Assembly (NCBI GenBank): GCA_947044405.1
Contig: CAMRHE010000028.1
Location: 7,648,001 to 7,712,000 of the forward strand
DNA length: 64,000 nt
Source: Leptodactylus fallax
Lineage: Eukaryota > Chordata > Amphibia > Anura > Leptodactylidae
Direction: 5' to 3'
Shown: in pieces, positions 1-12,200 of the stretch
Layout of the letters: every line of letters begins with the position of its first letter
How positions within the stretch are numbered: the stretch's first letter is position 1
Notes under the pieces: model-generated
The model's input: only the letters and a program-made list of their open reading frames with translations
Told to the model about the DNA's origin: nothing
The model's database searches: none
Made by a program: the position numbers and the translations under genes

Positions 1-837
1 TACAAAAGGAAAGAAATAGGGACGTAAGGTTCTGACGCAGCAGAGCGGCAAATAAAACACAGTGCGCTGCTACTTTTTTTTTTTTTTTAGGTTTCAGGAC
101 CTGCACAAAGGGGAGGTAGACACCAATGTTATAATAGCCACAAGTGGCAATCATGATTGCCTGAAGAATGTGGGGCCAAACTCAGACCCTAGGATTCACA
201 GAATAAAAAGAGGAACCAGCTAGGACCTGCAAATGTCCTAAGATATAAGCCAGGGCTCTCAGGATGTGGATGCCCCAAAGGTTGCCAAACCCTTGCATGG
301 ACCCTCAAGAGAGGAACAAGAAGCTGAAGCAGCGAGAGGGTTAAGATGCAACCCACAGGAACTAAACTGCCTGTAGCAGATACTGCCCAAGAAATGGGAT
401 GGAAGGAGGGACATTAGGTGGCAAGCAGCGGTGAAGATGGGGCCATAGGAGATAAAGCCTAGCAAGGAGGGAGTTCATGGAGTGAAGCCTACTAACCCAT
501 CCAATGTCTTTGTGTGCTCACAGGGTCATCCCTTCGGTAAACTTGCACTCAAAGTGTGATTACTGGCACTCCAGCTGCGACTGCAGAGACGTAGGGGGAC
601 TGGGTGACCCAGGCCTGTGCAGGGATACCCTAGCTGCCTGACTCCTAGTACCCACATTGGATAACAACTAATGTGGCGGTGCACACCGAGAACCAACCTG
701 TCATCTGAAAGAGGAAAGAAAGAAAACTGAAATAATAAAAAGCAGAATACCTGCAAGCAGGACATGTCTGCCTTCTATGGACACTAGGCTAAAACTGATT
801 AACTTCCTGTCCTTTGTTATTTCCTAGTGTCAGCCTC
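1..837. other. downstream flank, nothing recognised
   Basis: No exon-like or repeat-like structure recognised apart from an 18-bp poly(T) at 73-90. The short open frames show no similarity I recognise. Confidence 0.5.
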
Positions 838-1226
838 GTAGAGGCCAGGCCTATGCCCATGGTACTGTGTCCCCCAATTACATAAACAAGAAATAAAAAA
901 GCTTTATCCTCAACCTGCCGCTGTACTCCCCATGCCGGTGCAGTTCTTCACTGAAGCCACAGAGTGCACATGCCCCGTACCTCCAGCACTTGCACTGTGA
1001 AGCCGGGGTGTACGTCCTTGTCTTCACTGAAGAACCGCGCAGGCGGTGGGAGCACCAGAGAGGAGCCTGATGAGAGTCATCATCTCTAGGTAAGTATAAA
1101 GGTTTATTTTTTTAAATTGCGGGTACATATTGATTTATAACAGGGAGATCTGGGACACTAAACGCCACAACTATAAGACCTGTATGTAGTTTAGTGTCCC
1201 AAATCAACCTGACAGGTTCTCCTTAA
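838..1226. mobile_element. MITE with GTTTAGTGT inner repeats, copy 3 (left end unclear)
   Basis: The right end CCTGACAGGTTCTCCTTAA and inner GTTTAGTGTCCCAAAT plus GTTCTTCACTGAAG match copy 2. The left boundary is an estimate. Downstream of BAZ2B. Confidence 0.55.
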
Positions 1227-1413
1227 TGACACAATAAATGATATCACCATGTAATAATAAAAGTGAGAAAACATTGTAGAATGCACAGGGATCATACAAA
1301 TGCAGATAGCCATACCTCTGTGTCTCGTCTCCAACCAGCTAGCGTCTGGTATGTTCATATCTTGAGTTTCAAGAGATGAGTCTGTAAATGTTGGATAAAA
1401 CAGCGTATATCAC

Positions 1414-1414
<1 letters not shown>

Positions 1415-1449
<35 letters not shown>
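1415..1449. repeat. (TA)n microsatellite, left part
   Basis: A TA run with a short CA tail immediately left of the MITE at 1450. Together with 1723-1742 and 3392-3430 it appears to be one microsatellite split by two Tc1-type insertions. Confidence 0.9.
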
Positions 1450-1451
<2 letters not shown>

Positions 1452-1722
1452 GTACAGACCAAAAGTTTGGACACACCTTCTCATTCAATCAAGATAATGC
1501 CAAGAGTGTGCAAAGCAGTAATCAAAGCAAAAGGTGGCTACTTTGAAGAACCTAGAATATAAGACATATTTTCAGTTGTTTCACACTTTTTTAAGTATAT
1601 GATTCCACATATGTTAATTCATAGTTTTGATGCCTTCAGTGTGAATCTACAATTTTTATAGTCATGAAAATATAGAAAACTCTTGGAATGAGAAGGTGTG
1701 TCCAAACTTTTGGTCTGTACTG
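1450..1722. mobile_element. Deletion-derived MITE of Tc1 family A
   Basis: Both ends carry CAGTACAGACCAAAAGTTTG-type inverted repeats and the body matches the 3' end of the full element at 10729-12358, including the last ~20 codons of its transposase in the same order. About 1.36 kb has been lost between the outer ~40 bp and the 3' end. It is flanked by TA on the right and by a TA/CA microsatellite on the left. It cannot encode a protein; it could only move with transposase supplied in trans. Confidence 0.9.
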
Positions 1723-1742
1723 TATATATATATATATATATA

Positions 1743-3391
1743 CAGTCATATGAAAAAGTTTGGGCACCCCTATTAATCTTAATCATTTTTAGTTCTAACT
1801 ATTTGGGTGTTTGCAACAGCCATTTCAATTTGATATATCTAATAACTGATGGACACAGTAATATTTCAGGATTGAAATGAGGTTTATTGTACTAACAGAA
1901 AATGTGCAATATGCATTAAACCAAAATTTGACCGGTGCAAAAGTATGGGCACCTCAACAGAAAAGTGACATTAATATTTAGTAGATCCTCCTTTTGCAAA
2001 AATAACAGCCTCTAGTCGCTTCCTGTAGCTTTTAATCAGTTCCTGGATCCTGGATGAAGGTATTTTTGACCATTCCTCTTTACAAAACAATTCCAGTTCA
2101 GTTAAGTTTGATGGTCGCCGAGCATGGACAGCCCGCTTCAAATTATCCCACAGATGTTCAATGATATTCAGGTCTGGGGACTGGGATGGCCATTCCAGAA
2201 CATTGTAATTGTTCCTCTGCATGAATGCCTGAGTAGATTTGGAGCTGTGTTTTGGATCATTGTCTTGCTGAAATATCCATCCCCGGCGTAACTTCAAATT
2301 CGTCACTGATTCTTGTACATTATTCTCAAGAATCTGCTGATACTGAGTTGAATCCATGCGACCCTCAACTTTAACAAGATTCCCGGTGCCGGCATTGGCC
2401 ACACAGCCCCAAAGCATGATGGAACCTCCACCAAATTTTACAGTGGGTAGCAAGTGTTTTTCTTGGAATGCTGTGTTCTTTTGACGCCATGTATAACGCC
2501 TTTTTGTATGACCAAACAACTCAATCTTTGTTTCATCAGTCCACAGGACCTTCTTCCAAAATGAAGCTGGCTTGTCCAAATGTGCTTTTGCATACCTCAG
2601 GCGACTCTGTTTGTGGCGTGCTTTCAGAAACGGCTTCTTTCGCATCACTCTCCCATACAGCTTCTCCTTGTGCAAAGTGTGCTGTATTGTTGACCGATGC
2701 ACAGTGACACCATCTGCAGCAAGATGATGCTGCAGCTCTTTGGAGGTGGTCTGTGGATTGTCCTTGACTGTTCTCACCATTCTTCTTCTCTGCCTTTCTG
2801 ATATTTTTCTTGGCATGCCACTTCTGGGCTTAACAAGAACTGTCCCTGTGGTCTTCCATTTCCTTACTATGTTCCTCACAGTGGAAACTGACAGGTTAAA
2901 TCTCTGAGACAACTTTTTGTATCCTTCCCCTGAACAACTATGTTGAACAATCTTTGTTTTCAGATCATTTGAGAGTTGTTTTGAGGAGCCCATGATGCCA
3001 CTCTTCAGAGGAGATTCAAATAGGAGAACAACTTGCAATTGGCCACCTTAAATACCTTTTCTCATGATTGGATACACCTGGCTATGAAGTTCAAAGCTCA
3101 GTGAGGTTACAAAACCAATTTTGTGCTTCAATAAGTCAGTAAAAAGTAGTTAGGAGTATTCAAATCAATAAAATGATAAGGGTACCCAAATTTTTGCACC
3201 GGTCAAATTTTGGTTTAATGCATATTGCACATTTTCTGTTAGTACAATAAACCTCATTTCAATCCTGAAATATTACTGTGTCCATCAGTTATTAGATATA
3301 TCAAATTGAAATGGCTGTTGCAAACACCCAAATATTTAGAACTAAAAATGATTAAGATTAATAGGGGTGCCCAAACTTTTTCATATGACTG
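1743..3391 (-). mobile_element. Tc1-like transposon B, full length with long TIRs
   Basis: A 1649-bp element flanked by TA on both sides (1741-1742 and 3392-3393). The inverted repeats are about 210 bp (1743-1953 and 3181-3391) and start CAGTCATATGAAAAAGTTTG. The single gene, on the minus strand, is uninterrupted. Ends and gene look intact, so recent activity is plausible. Confidence 0.94.
1971..3038 (-). CDS. Tc1-like transposase (element B), intact
   Basis: A 355-codon open frame; the likelier start is the internal Met at codon 16 (MGSSKQLS), giving about 340 residues, normal for Tc1 transposases. The N-terminal helix-turn-helix region is followed by a basic PRKISERQRRR linker. The DDE triad is visible as LWTDETKIE, QQDNDPKH and DLNIIEHLW, with the usual 34-residue last spacing. 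It cuts and pastes the element at TA. It lies outside BAZ2B, 1.5 kb past the 3' UTR, in the same orientation. Confidence 0.94.
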   Translation of the reverse strand: MQVVLLFESPLKSGIMGSSKQLSNDLKTKIVQHSCSGEGYKKLSQRFNLSVSTVRNIVRKWKTTGTVLVKPRSGMPRKISERQRRRMVRTVKDNPQTTSKELQHHLAADGVTVHRSTIQHTLHKEKLYGRVMRKKPFLKARHKQSRLRYAKAHLDKPASFWKKVLWTDETKIELFGHTKRRYTWRQKNTAFQEKHLLPTVKFGGGSIMLWGCVANAGTGNLVKVEGRMDSTQYQQILENNVQESVTNLKLRRGWIFQQDNDPKHSSKSTQAFMQRNNYNVLEWPSQSPDLNIIEHLWDNLKRAVHARRPSNLTELELFCKEEWSKIPSSRIQELIKSYRKRLEAVIFAKGGSTKY

Positions 3392-3425
3392 TATATATAC
3401 ACACACACACACACACAGTATATAT
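3392..3425. repeat. TA/CA microsatellite, right part
   Basis: TATATATA followed by (CA)n and TATAT, directly right of element B. Confidence 0.88.
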
Positions 3426-3844
3426 CACACTACAATGCAACAAAAAGGTAGAAGTGAAACAACAGGGTAAATTCCAGTGAATAGTATAACGGCCTCCATC
3501 AGGGCCTCATACAGGCAAATTTTCTGGGGCTCCCTACCCTCATTTTTTTCTTAGTGGATTCTAAGGACAGCTTCTCCCCGTGAGCATTTGTGCCAAAAGT
3601 CACTGTTCAAATAAGATGCAGTCATAGATAACACAGGAAGAATCCATACCTACTACATCCAGTGACTCAGAGGTGACAATACCTTGGATTGTAGACATTC
3701 TCCTTCCTCATCTTCTCCATTCAGCCCAGACCACCCTGAATTCTTCCTCCAGCCACAAGCTGTTTCTGCAGAGTTTGCTACACAAACATCTTAGGTTCTT
3801 CACACTTCCATCACTCCTTACATCTTGGTGCCTAACGGAGTCAT

Positions 3845-4060
3845 CCTGTTGCTACCCATAATACTGTGCCATACAGATAGCTCCCTGAAAATACTAATAA
3901 CACATAGATTGTTCCCCGTACAGTAGTGTCACACATAGTGCCCTCGGAAATAACTGTGCAAGCAAATAATATACCCTAGAAAAATAATGCTGCCATTAGT
4001 AGCAGTGCCCCCCATAGTAATAATCATCCCCAAGTGTTACTAGCATTACCTTATTACCCA
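3845..4060. repeat. degenerate TAATACTGCCC repeat
   Basis: Irregular copies of motifs such as ATAATACTGTGCC, ATAATGCTGCC and GTGCCCCCCATAGTAATAAT, resembling the repeat around element A. In the flank downstream of BAZ2B. Confidence 0.45.
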
Positions 4061-4589
4061 CAAAATTCAGCCAGAGTAAAGAAAGTGGGATGTGTTTTGT
4101 TTTGGGGGATCTGGCCTACCACCACCCATCTCCTGCCCCTGTCCTTCAGCAGATAGTCAATCGTATTAACCGAGAAACCGACCCCTTGTGTACACCCCTG
4201 ATTTTAGCCAAACCATCTGATTATTTAATGTGTTTGGGGGCCTTTTGACTCTCTCCTAGCTGCAGATGTTGGTGGAAAGAAGGGTTGGGCAGGTTAGATT
4301 TCAACATGCCCCATCCATTTGTTTTCAGGGATATTAAGTCACAACCAGAGGTGTCTGATCTGTTCAGAACACATACATGCTCAGCAGACGACAACAACCA
4401 TCTGAAATGTATACTGGGATTTTTTTTTCATAAAAAATGGCAGGAAAATATTTTTTTCTTGTCAATTTTACATGGCAAAAAATTTCTACAAAAACCCTTG
4501 TGTGTGAATACAGCCTCATTTAATCAAAGTGAATTTGGTGTATAAACGCCACAATAGACACATTTTCCAAAATACACAAAAACACCCCA

Positions 4590-6052
4590 TATATTGCAAA
4601 ACAGTCGTTTATTGTATCCGTGCCACACAAACTAGTGAAAAAAACTACCCTTTTCACAACATTTTTGTTTTAAATAAAACAACTTCAAGTACAATTGGTA
4701 CAAAAAATGTCTGATCTCCTTGCCTCGGACAGGCCACCATACCACACAGTAGATAAAACACAGTGGTTACAAATGTCTTTGTCGTATTTTTTTTTTTTCT
4801 TTTATCATCATTTCTGTGGCGAGGCGAATGACGGGAAATGCATCTATGAAAAAATACTGTGTGTAGGAAATTTGTCACACGTTTAATTTCACATGGATAC
4901 AAATGATTATACTTTTTTTTTTTTTTTCAGGCCTACATGGCTTTGAATGATATAACAAAAAAAAAAAATCAAAAATAAAATAAAGTAAATATAATAATAA
5001 TAATAGAAAAAAACATGAAATAAAACAATATAAAAACATAAAAATAACACAAAAAAAACAAAACAAACCACAATATCATATCCCCTACACCCTGTTTTGA
5101 AGGCAGGCACTACCAATGTTAGGGAGACGCCACAGTGTTGGTAGAGGATACTGTACAAGTTATAGGTTAATATTCACCTAACTAAAATAAAATGCTACAA
5201 TCCTTCTAAAACAGTCATCATATCCGATGCCTGCAAACAATATGTACACATAATACAGATTTAAACAAGACTTATAAACAATAGTGAACAGTATATACAG
5301 AGTTCTCCTTGCGTCTTCACCATCTTGAAATACAATTTAACTATATGAGTGATGCAGCAACGTATATTTATATAAATGTACTTGTAACTTTACAGTAAAG
5401 TCCCATTTCGGTGCCGTTTCAGCACGTCTGTGTAAACAGTTTTACTTGGCTTGTTTTTTTTTTTTTTCTTATTTTATTTTTTATTTAATTTTTTTAAATT
5501 TTATTTCTTAACATTCTTGTATTTTCAAGATTTAAAGCAATATTTTTTTTTTTCTAGTCTTCCTTTTCACAGAAAACGAAGATTCGGTCTGCTGTTTAAT
5601 CATAAATAATTCATAAAATTAAATACATTCACTAACAGTAAGCTACAAAGTAATAAAAAAATAACAAAATAATAATATTAAACAATAAAAAATAGATATT
5701 TATTGAAAAGGAATGGGTTACCATTTCCTCAGTACAGCTCTGGTGGATGAAGAATCAGTGCGTTGTGATACATTTTATTACCTATTGCACTATGACACCC
5801 TTTTTTTTTTGTTAATTTTTTTTCGGTTTTGACTTGAGTGTACGCCCCTGCACTACAAGACAGTAGTAGTTGATAAAACGCACACGCAAATACAATAAAA
5901 CAAAACAAAAATAAAAAAGGGTTATGGTCATCGTAGGATGTTGTAACCTATGTCTCGTATTGATGATGCCTCGGTCTTAGTCTTGTGTGTGTTTAGCTAT
6001 CGTTCACATTGCTGGTCTTGCTGTTATCAGGATAAAGTATCGTCAGATGGTT
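4590..6052 (-). other. BAZ2B: BAZ2B 3' UTR with candidate poly(A) signal
   Basis: This AT-rich stretch follows the stop codon and has no coding potential. It contains long A and T homopolymers. A minus-strand AATAAA (TTTATT at 4608-4613) is followed downstream by a G/T-rich stretch (about 4572-4592), as expected for a distal polyadenylation site. Nearer AATAAA copies at 5699-5704 and about 5776 could give shorter transcripts. The end is inferred, not observed. Confidence 0.6.
4608..4613 (-). promoter_or_regulatory. distal polyadenylation signal AATAAA (candidate)
   Basis: A canonical hexamer on the minus strand, about 1.44 kb past the BAZ2B stop, followed on that strand by a GGGGTGTTTTTTGTGT-type downstream element. 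Other AATAAA hexamers lie closer to the stop, so usage is uncertain. Confidence 0.5.
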
Positions 6053-6206
6053 TCAACTCATGCTGAAGATTTCCGTCCATCTTTTTTCAAAATGTGTCCG
6101 CATTTTGTGTCCAGCTCTACCGATCTCAGAGTCGTCTTCGTTGAATGTTTCACAGTTGTTAAAGACGAGTCTGACGTCAAGAGCAAAAGCCTCAAAATTT
6201 GGGTAT
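6053..6206 (-). CDS. BAZ2B: BAZ2B visible exon 30: bromodomain, second half, stop codon
   Basis: Acceptor ATATTTTTGCAG; 154 bp to the TGA at 6053-6055. It encodes YPNFEAFALDVRLVFNNCET and FNEDDSEIGRAGHKM. The Asn of ETFN is the acetyl-lysine-binding residue and is kept, so the bromodomain looks functional. The protein ends in SMS. Confidence 0.96.
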
Positions 6207-9200
6207 CTGCAAAAATATTAAATATACGATTATCACAAATCAACAAAAAATAGACTCTATTCATGTTTGTGTTCTTCATTTCAATTGTTCTGTTCCTTCA
6301 TAGAACAAAGCAACAAAAATTACAGCAGTGATGAATCCATCACATGACAGACACCAACGGTGACCGACAGATCCCTTTGACTGTAATAGGATTTATCAGG
6401 TTTCCATTATGGTAACCATTGTTTTACTATACAAAATAGCACAGCATTGGAAGGAACATATAACGCAGGTTCCCAAAGGGGTTTTCTGGGATTTTTCATG
6501 GGTTTGTCATGGATCTGGTCAGCACTGGTATCTTGCGTCGCTTGAGTCCTGGGTCTGAATCCAGCCAAGGGCAACAGCTGTAATGAGTTTGTATGTTCTC
6601 CCCACGTTTGTGCAGGTTTCCTCCACTCTCTTATCACACCCTACTGTCATACTTACACTAGGTTCACACCTGCGTTGGGGTTTCTGTTCTTCGGGTCCGC
6701 TTGGGGACCTGAAAAACGGAAACCAAGTCTGCTTAAAAAGCAATTACCCGCGGACCCCATAGACTATAATGGGATCCGCCAGGTTTCCGCCTGAAAAATG
6801 CAGAGAGGACTTTTCTCTCCACATTTTTCAAGTAGAATGGGGGACGGAATCCCCGAAAGGTCACCCACGCAGGTGTGACCGTAGCCTGATAGAGAATGTA
6901 GATTGTGAGCCCTACTTGAGAAAGTGAGTGATGTCAATGTCTGTAAAGCACTGTAGAATATGTTGGCACTATATAAGCACATAGAATAAATAAGGGTATG
7001 TTCAGGTGATTTCTGTGCAGAGTCTGTGCCGAATTCCATGTGAAATTTTAGTGCAAAATCAGATCACGATCTGTGTCATTTCTGAAATCTGTGCTTTGGA
7101 AAATAAAGAAGTGACATCATTTATTGCCACAGATTTCACATGAAAACTGCGATGGAAACCAACATGTGTATTTGCCCTATTTAAAGGCTAGCTGCAGAAG
7201 TATCTGAGGGTAAGCCTTGGATTTGTGTCCTGGATGTTACTGCAAACACACATCAAAAAAATCTTCCCTGATGTGTGTTCTCTGCACCATGTCAATATAC
7301 CCAGTTTATCTATTTCAGGGCAAAATTGGATTTACTTTCCCAGCAGTGTATAAATAGGCTTTATTGTGTTTGTACAGATGAAATGTGCGCTCCGTGTCTA
7401 TGGGCTCGTACTTACTGGCCATTGCTCAGCTTTTCTCTGATAGTTGCGAAGTCCATAGGTTTCTTGATGACTTTTTTGTAACCAGGAACAAGTTTCAAGT
7501 TAACAGGAAGCAAAAAAGGCCAGGCGTCCTCGTGAGACTCCATCTCAGATAAGATCACACTAAAAAAACAAGACGTTAATATTAACAAAATGATGAATCT
7601 AGTCCTAATGGTAATAAGACACTCTGGGACAGTGGTAATGTGATAAGACAGAGATGTCTTATCTTCATGATCACTAATTTGAAACATTTGCGCTTCCTTG
7701 GAAGACTGGTCACATAGGTAGTATACAACTCCCATTAAAGGGGTTGCGCCAAGTTATAAAGTTATTCCCTATAGAGGATAACTTCATGATCAATGGGGTT
7801 CTGAGCTCTCTGGTGTCCGAGGGTCTCTGGCATTTCCATAGAGAATGAATAGAGTGGTAGGATGCATGCACAGTCTGCCACTTCTTCAGGACAGGAGAAT
7901 CACAGCACTGTTCTTTGGAAAGGGAGGGGGTCCCAGTGGTCAGACCCCCACTGATCGTGAAGTTCCCACCTATCCTATCCAAAGGTGATAACTTCATAAC
8001 TTGGTACAACCCCTTTAAACACAATAAATACGTACTCAGAAAGCTCCTCAGCTCCCCCTAGTGGTCGGTGCAGACAGCCCCCAACCCCTGTGGCCCTATG
8101 AAATTCTGCATCTGTTCTATAGAAGTGAAGCTCATCACTAATACTGGGTGTATGTCCCCAGTTTCAACTCATCACTGCGTCTGTGTGCACATGCATGCCT
8201 GGCTGAGATGTGTCACTATGATAAGTAAAGCCAGTACTGACCTGTGAATAAAGTACTTGAACTTATTAGAACTTAGTACAGCTCAGCAGGGAAAGGGATA
8301 GGAGGGAAAAAGCCAGATAAGAGGAAAAAGAAGCATTTTTTTCTCTTCTAAGCTATATTACAAAGTTTCTTATATTTGCCTATACTACTCTTTTATTAAA
8401 AGTTTGCTGGAACAACAACGACCATTCATTTAATCCTGACATCCAGTCATGTGTCTGGGAGAAGGTAGATATCATTTCTTACCTACAAAGAGCCAGATCC
8501 TTAGGGTCATCCTTGGGTGAGGGTTTAGACTTCTTGGATGCTGGAGAACTTTCCTGTTTTGCAGGACTGACATTATTTTCATCCGCTTTTCTCTTTTTGG
8601 AGTCCTTGCTGCCTTTTTTGCTGGCACCTCCAGTTGCTACAGTTGTGTCTTCATCTTCTGCATCCCCTGATGCTTTCTTCCCTTTCTTCGTTTCAGAATT
8701 CTTCTTCCCTTTTAGATTGGCCTTCTTCATTTTTAAGGTATGTCCACTTGCCTATGGTACGAATACAAATTACATATAGTCCTCAGAAACTGTAAAACCA
8801 TATATCATGTTCTAGTCCTACTGGGCTAAGAACTAACATATGAAATGTAGACAGATGGCCCGGCCTGATATACCACAGTGATAGTAGTTTAATGTTGTAC
8901 CGTGTTAGCCATTGAAAGTAGTGGAAGAGTGAAGAAATCAGGCAATACCTTTTAGAGGCTAACTGAGTATATTTATAAGTAAGCTTTCAGGAGTACTAGT
9001 TAGCTCCCTTCATCAGACATGGTGTTATACAAGAACTGAAAATATAGCACGGAAGGCCCCAACTGAAAATGGCACCTCACCTTGCCTACATAAAAGGTGC
9101 ATGACCTGCAAGCACATCCACACCACTGACAGTGTACCTATCCCACAGTCACAACAGGTGCACAGAATTAGGGGGACATTTTCCTGCAGGTCTTCCAATG

Positions 9201-12200
9201 TGGTGTACCTCATAATGTGTGTGCAATGTCCCACCACAGGCCTCTATGTGGGAGAAACAGGGCAGAGACTCAGTCAACGAATGAACTCACATAGATCCAA
9301 TATTAATAACAGCAGAACCGATCTCCCAGTGGCCGCACATTTCTCCGGAGAAAACCACTCTATCGAAGATTTGCGGGTTGTGGTTTTAATGGGACATTTT
9401 AAGACGCAGGAGAAAAGAAAAGAATGGGAGTATAAATTTATGCAAACATTTCAAACTCTGCAATTTGGACTTAATATTCATGCCAGCTTCATGTCACACT
9501 ATGTATGACCTGTGAGGGTTACAAATCACCTCCTGATAGCAAACAGATAACAGATCCCTCTGTCACACACCACAACTTTCCAGATTGTTTTTTGACCTGT
9601 TGTAAATAACTTCTCTACTTAGATTGCATTTTGTTTTGTTTTTTTTAAGGACTCTAAAATCCTTTGAAGATCATGTGTATAAAAATCTGTGAATTTTCAG
9701 TTCTTGTATAACACCATGTCTGATGAAGGGAGCTAACTAGTACTCCTGAAAGCTTACTTATAAATATACTCAGTTAGCCTCTAAAAGGTATCGCCTGATT
9801 TCTTCACTCTTCCAATACCACAGTGAAACACACTGCATAAATGACAAGCGGGGCAATATGGCTTACCTTAGCAATGCAGGCAGGGCAGAACCAGTCGCCT
9901 TCAGGAATAGCTGTGATTTTAGGCCGATGGCAGTATGTGTGACATCCTTTATCACAACCATCACACAAAAGCAACAATTCCTCGTTGTCCCCTTTGCGGC
10001 ATATTTGGCAGTACTGCAACACATATGAGACACATTAGAATAGAGCGCTACGACTAGACACAAATTTGTACCTGCACACACCCTGTAAGGTGTGTGCACA
10101 CAAGTTGCAATGAAATTAGATGACTACCGAGATCACAGGGCAAATTCAATGATTGCATGCTTCCTTGACCCCTTCTAGACCAGGGGATTTTTGGATTTTA
10201 AGACCACAGGAGGAATATCAGAGGAACTTCACAACACAGTGTTAAGCAGGGGCATACGTAAAGGATGATGGACCCTGATGTGAAAGTCCTGATTGGGTCC
10301 CCACCTGCCTTACAACTTCTTTCATGGCCATCATGACTGCCTGTAACTTTCAGCTGCATTGCTGGGTCTTTAAAGTGACCCACTGATGCACCACTAACAG
10401 CCAGGGGCCCCCTTTAACATCCCCATCAGTTAACTGTGCCCCCCAAAAGTTAATACGGCCTACTTGAGTTCACGCAAGGTAAGTGTCCCCTTGAGCCCCC
10501 AGCAAAGTAATACCGCCCTCCTTGTGCCCCCCTGCAAAATAACAGTGTCCCCGCCAGGTAATAGTGTTCACCTGCAAAATAACTGTTGTTCCAAATGGGA
10601 ATAGTGCCCCTTTGTGCCCCCAACACAGGGAATAGTGCACCCTTGTGCCACCTACATCTGGAATAGTGCCCCATTTATGCCCTCTAAATAAGCAATAGTA
10701 CCACCCATAGGAAATTGTGCCTAACATACAGTACAGACCAAAAGTTTGGACGCACCTTCTCATTCCAAGAGTTTTCTGTATTTTCATGACTATAAAAATT
10801 GTAGATTCACACTGAAGGCATCAAAACTATGAATTAACACATGTGGAATTATATACTTAACAAAAAAGTGTGAAACAACTGAAAATATGTCTTATATTCT
10901 AGGTTCTTCAAAGTAGCCACCTTTTGCTTTGATTACTGCTTTGCACACTCTTGGCATTCTCTTGATGAGCTTCAAGAGGTAGTCACCTGAAATGGTTTTC
11001 ACTTCACAGGTGTGCCCTGTCAGGTTTAATAAGTGGGATTTCTTGCCTTATAAATGGGGTTGGGACCATCAGTTGTGTTGTTCAGAAGTCAGGTGGATAC
11101 ACAGCTGATAGTCCTACTGAATGGAGTGTTAGAATTTGTATTATGGCAAGAAAAAAGCAGCTAAGTAAAGAAAAACGAGTGGCCATCATTACTTTAAGAA
11201 ATGAAGGTCAGTCAGTCCGAAAAATTGGGAAAACTTTGAAAGTGTCCCCAAGTGCAGTGGCCAAAACCATCAAGCGCTACAAAGAAACTGGCTCACATGA
11301 AGACCGCCCCAGGAAAGGAAGACCAAGAGTCACCTCTGCTGCGGAGGATAAGTTCATCCGAGTCACCAGCCTCAGAAATCGCAGGTTAACAGCAGCTCAG
11401 ATTAGAGACCAGGTCAATGCCACACAGAGTTCTAGCAGCAGACACATCTCTACAACAACTGTTAAGAGGAGACTGTGTGCAGCAGGCCTTCATGGTAAAA
11501 TAGCTGCTAGGAAACCACTGCTAAGGACAGGCAACAAGCACAAGAGACTTGTTTGGGCTAAAGAACACAAGGAATGGACATTAGACCTGTGGAAATCTGT
11601 GCTTTGGTCTGATGAGTCCAAATTTGAGAACTTTGGTTCAAAAGACCGTGTCTTTGTGCGACGCAGAAAAGGTGAACGAATGGACTCTACATGCCTGGTT
11701 CCCACCATGAAGCATGGAGGAGGAGGTGTGATGGTGTGGGGGTGCTTTCCTGGTGACACTGTTGGGGATTTATTCAAAATTGAAGGAATACTGAACCAGC
11801 ATGGTTACCACAGCATCTTGCAGCGGCATGCTATTCCATCCGGTTTGCGTTTAGTTGGACCATCATTTATTTTTCAACAGGACAATGACCCCAAACACAC
11901 CTCCAGACTGTGTAAGGGCTATTTGACCAAGAAGGAGAGTGATGGGGTGCTACGCCAGATGACCTGGCCTCCACAGTCACCAGACCTGAACCCAATCGAG
12001 ATGGTTTGGGGTGAGCTGGACCGCAGTGTGAAGGCAAAAGGGCCAACAAGTGCTAAGCATCTCTGGGAACTCCTTCAAGACTGTTGGAAGACCATTTCAG
12101 GTGACTACCTCTTGAAGGTCATCAAGAGAATGCCAAGAGTGTGCAAAGCAGTAATCAAAGCAAAAGGTGGCTACTTTGAAGAACCTAGAATATAAGACAT

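Larger units (their letters stand above)
8882..9814 (+). mobile_element. Penelope-like retroelement fragment with inverted pLTR and 12-bp TSD
   Basis: The insert is bounded by a perfect 12-bp direct repeat, ATACCACAGTGA (8870-8881 and 9815-9826), taken as the target-site duplication. Its ends are near-identical inverted copies of about 120 bp (8922-9043 and 9693-9814), and between them lies a GIY-YIG endonuclease frame without reverse transcriptase. This 5'-truncated, end-inverted layout is known for Penelope-like elements. It lies in the intron after the PHD exon, antisense to BAZ2B. Confidence 0.88.

Noticed and set aside
4875..5158. Hydrophobic open frames rich in Phe/Tyr/Leu (membrane-protein-like)
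   Set aside because: They are translations of the AT-rich 3' UTR of BAZ2B with homopolymer runs; there is no similarity and no gene structure.
9101..9508. A stand-alone 135-residue host gene on the plus strand
   Set aside because: The frame is open upstream of its Met, has GIY-YIG motifs of Penelope-like elements and lies between inverted repeats with a target duplication.
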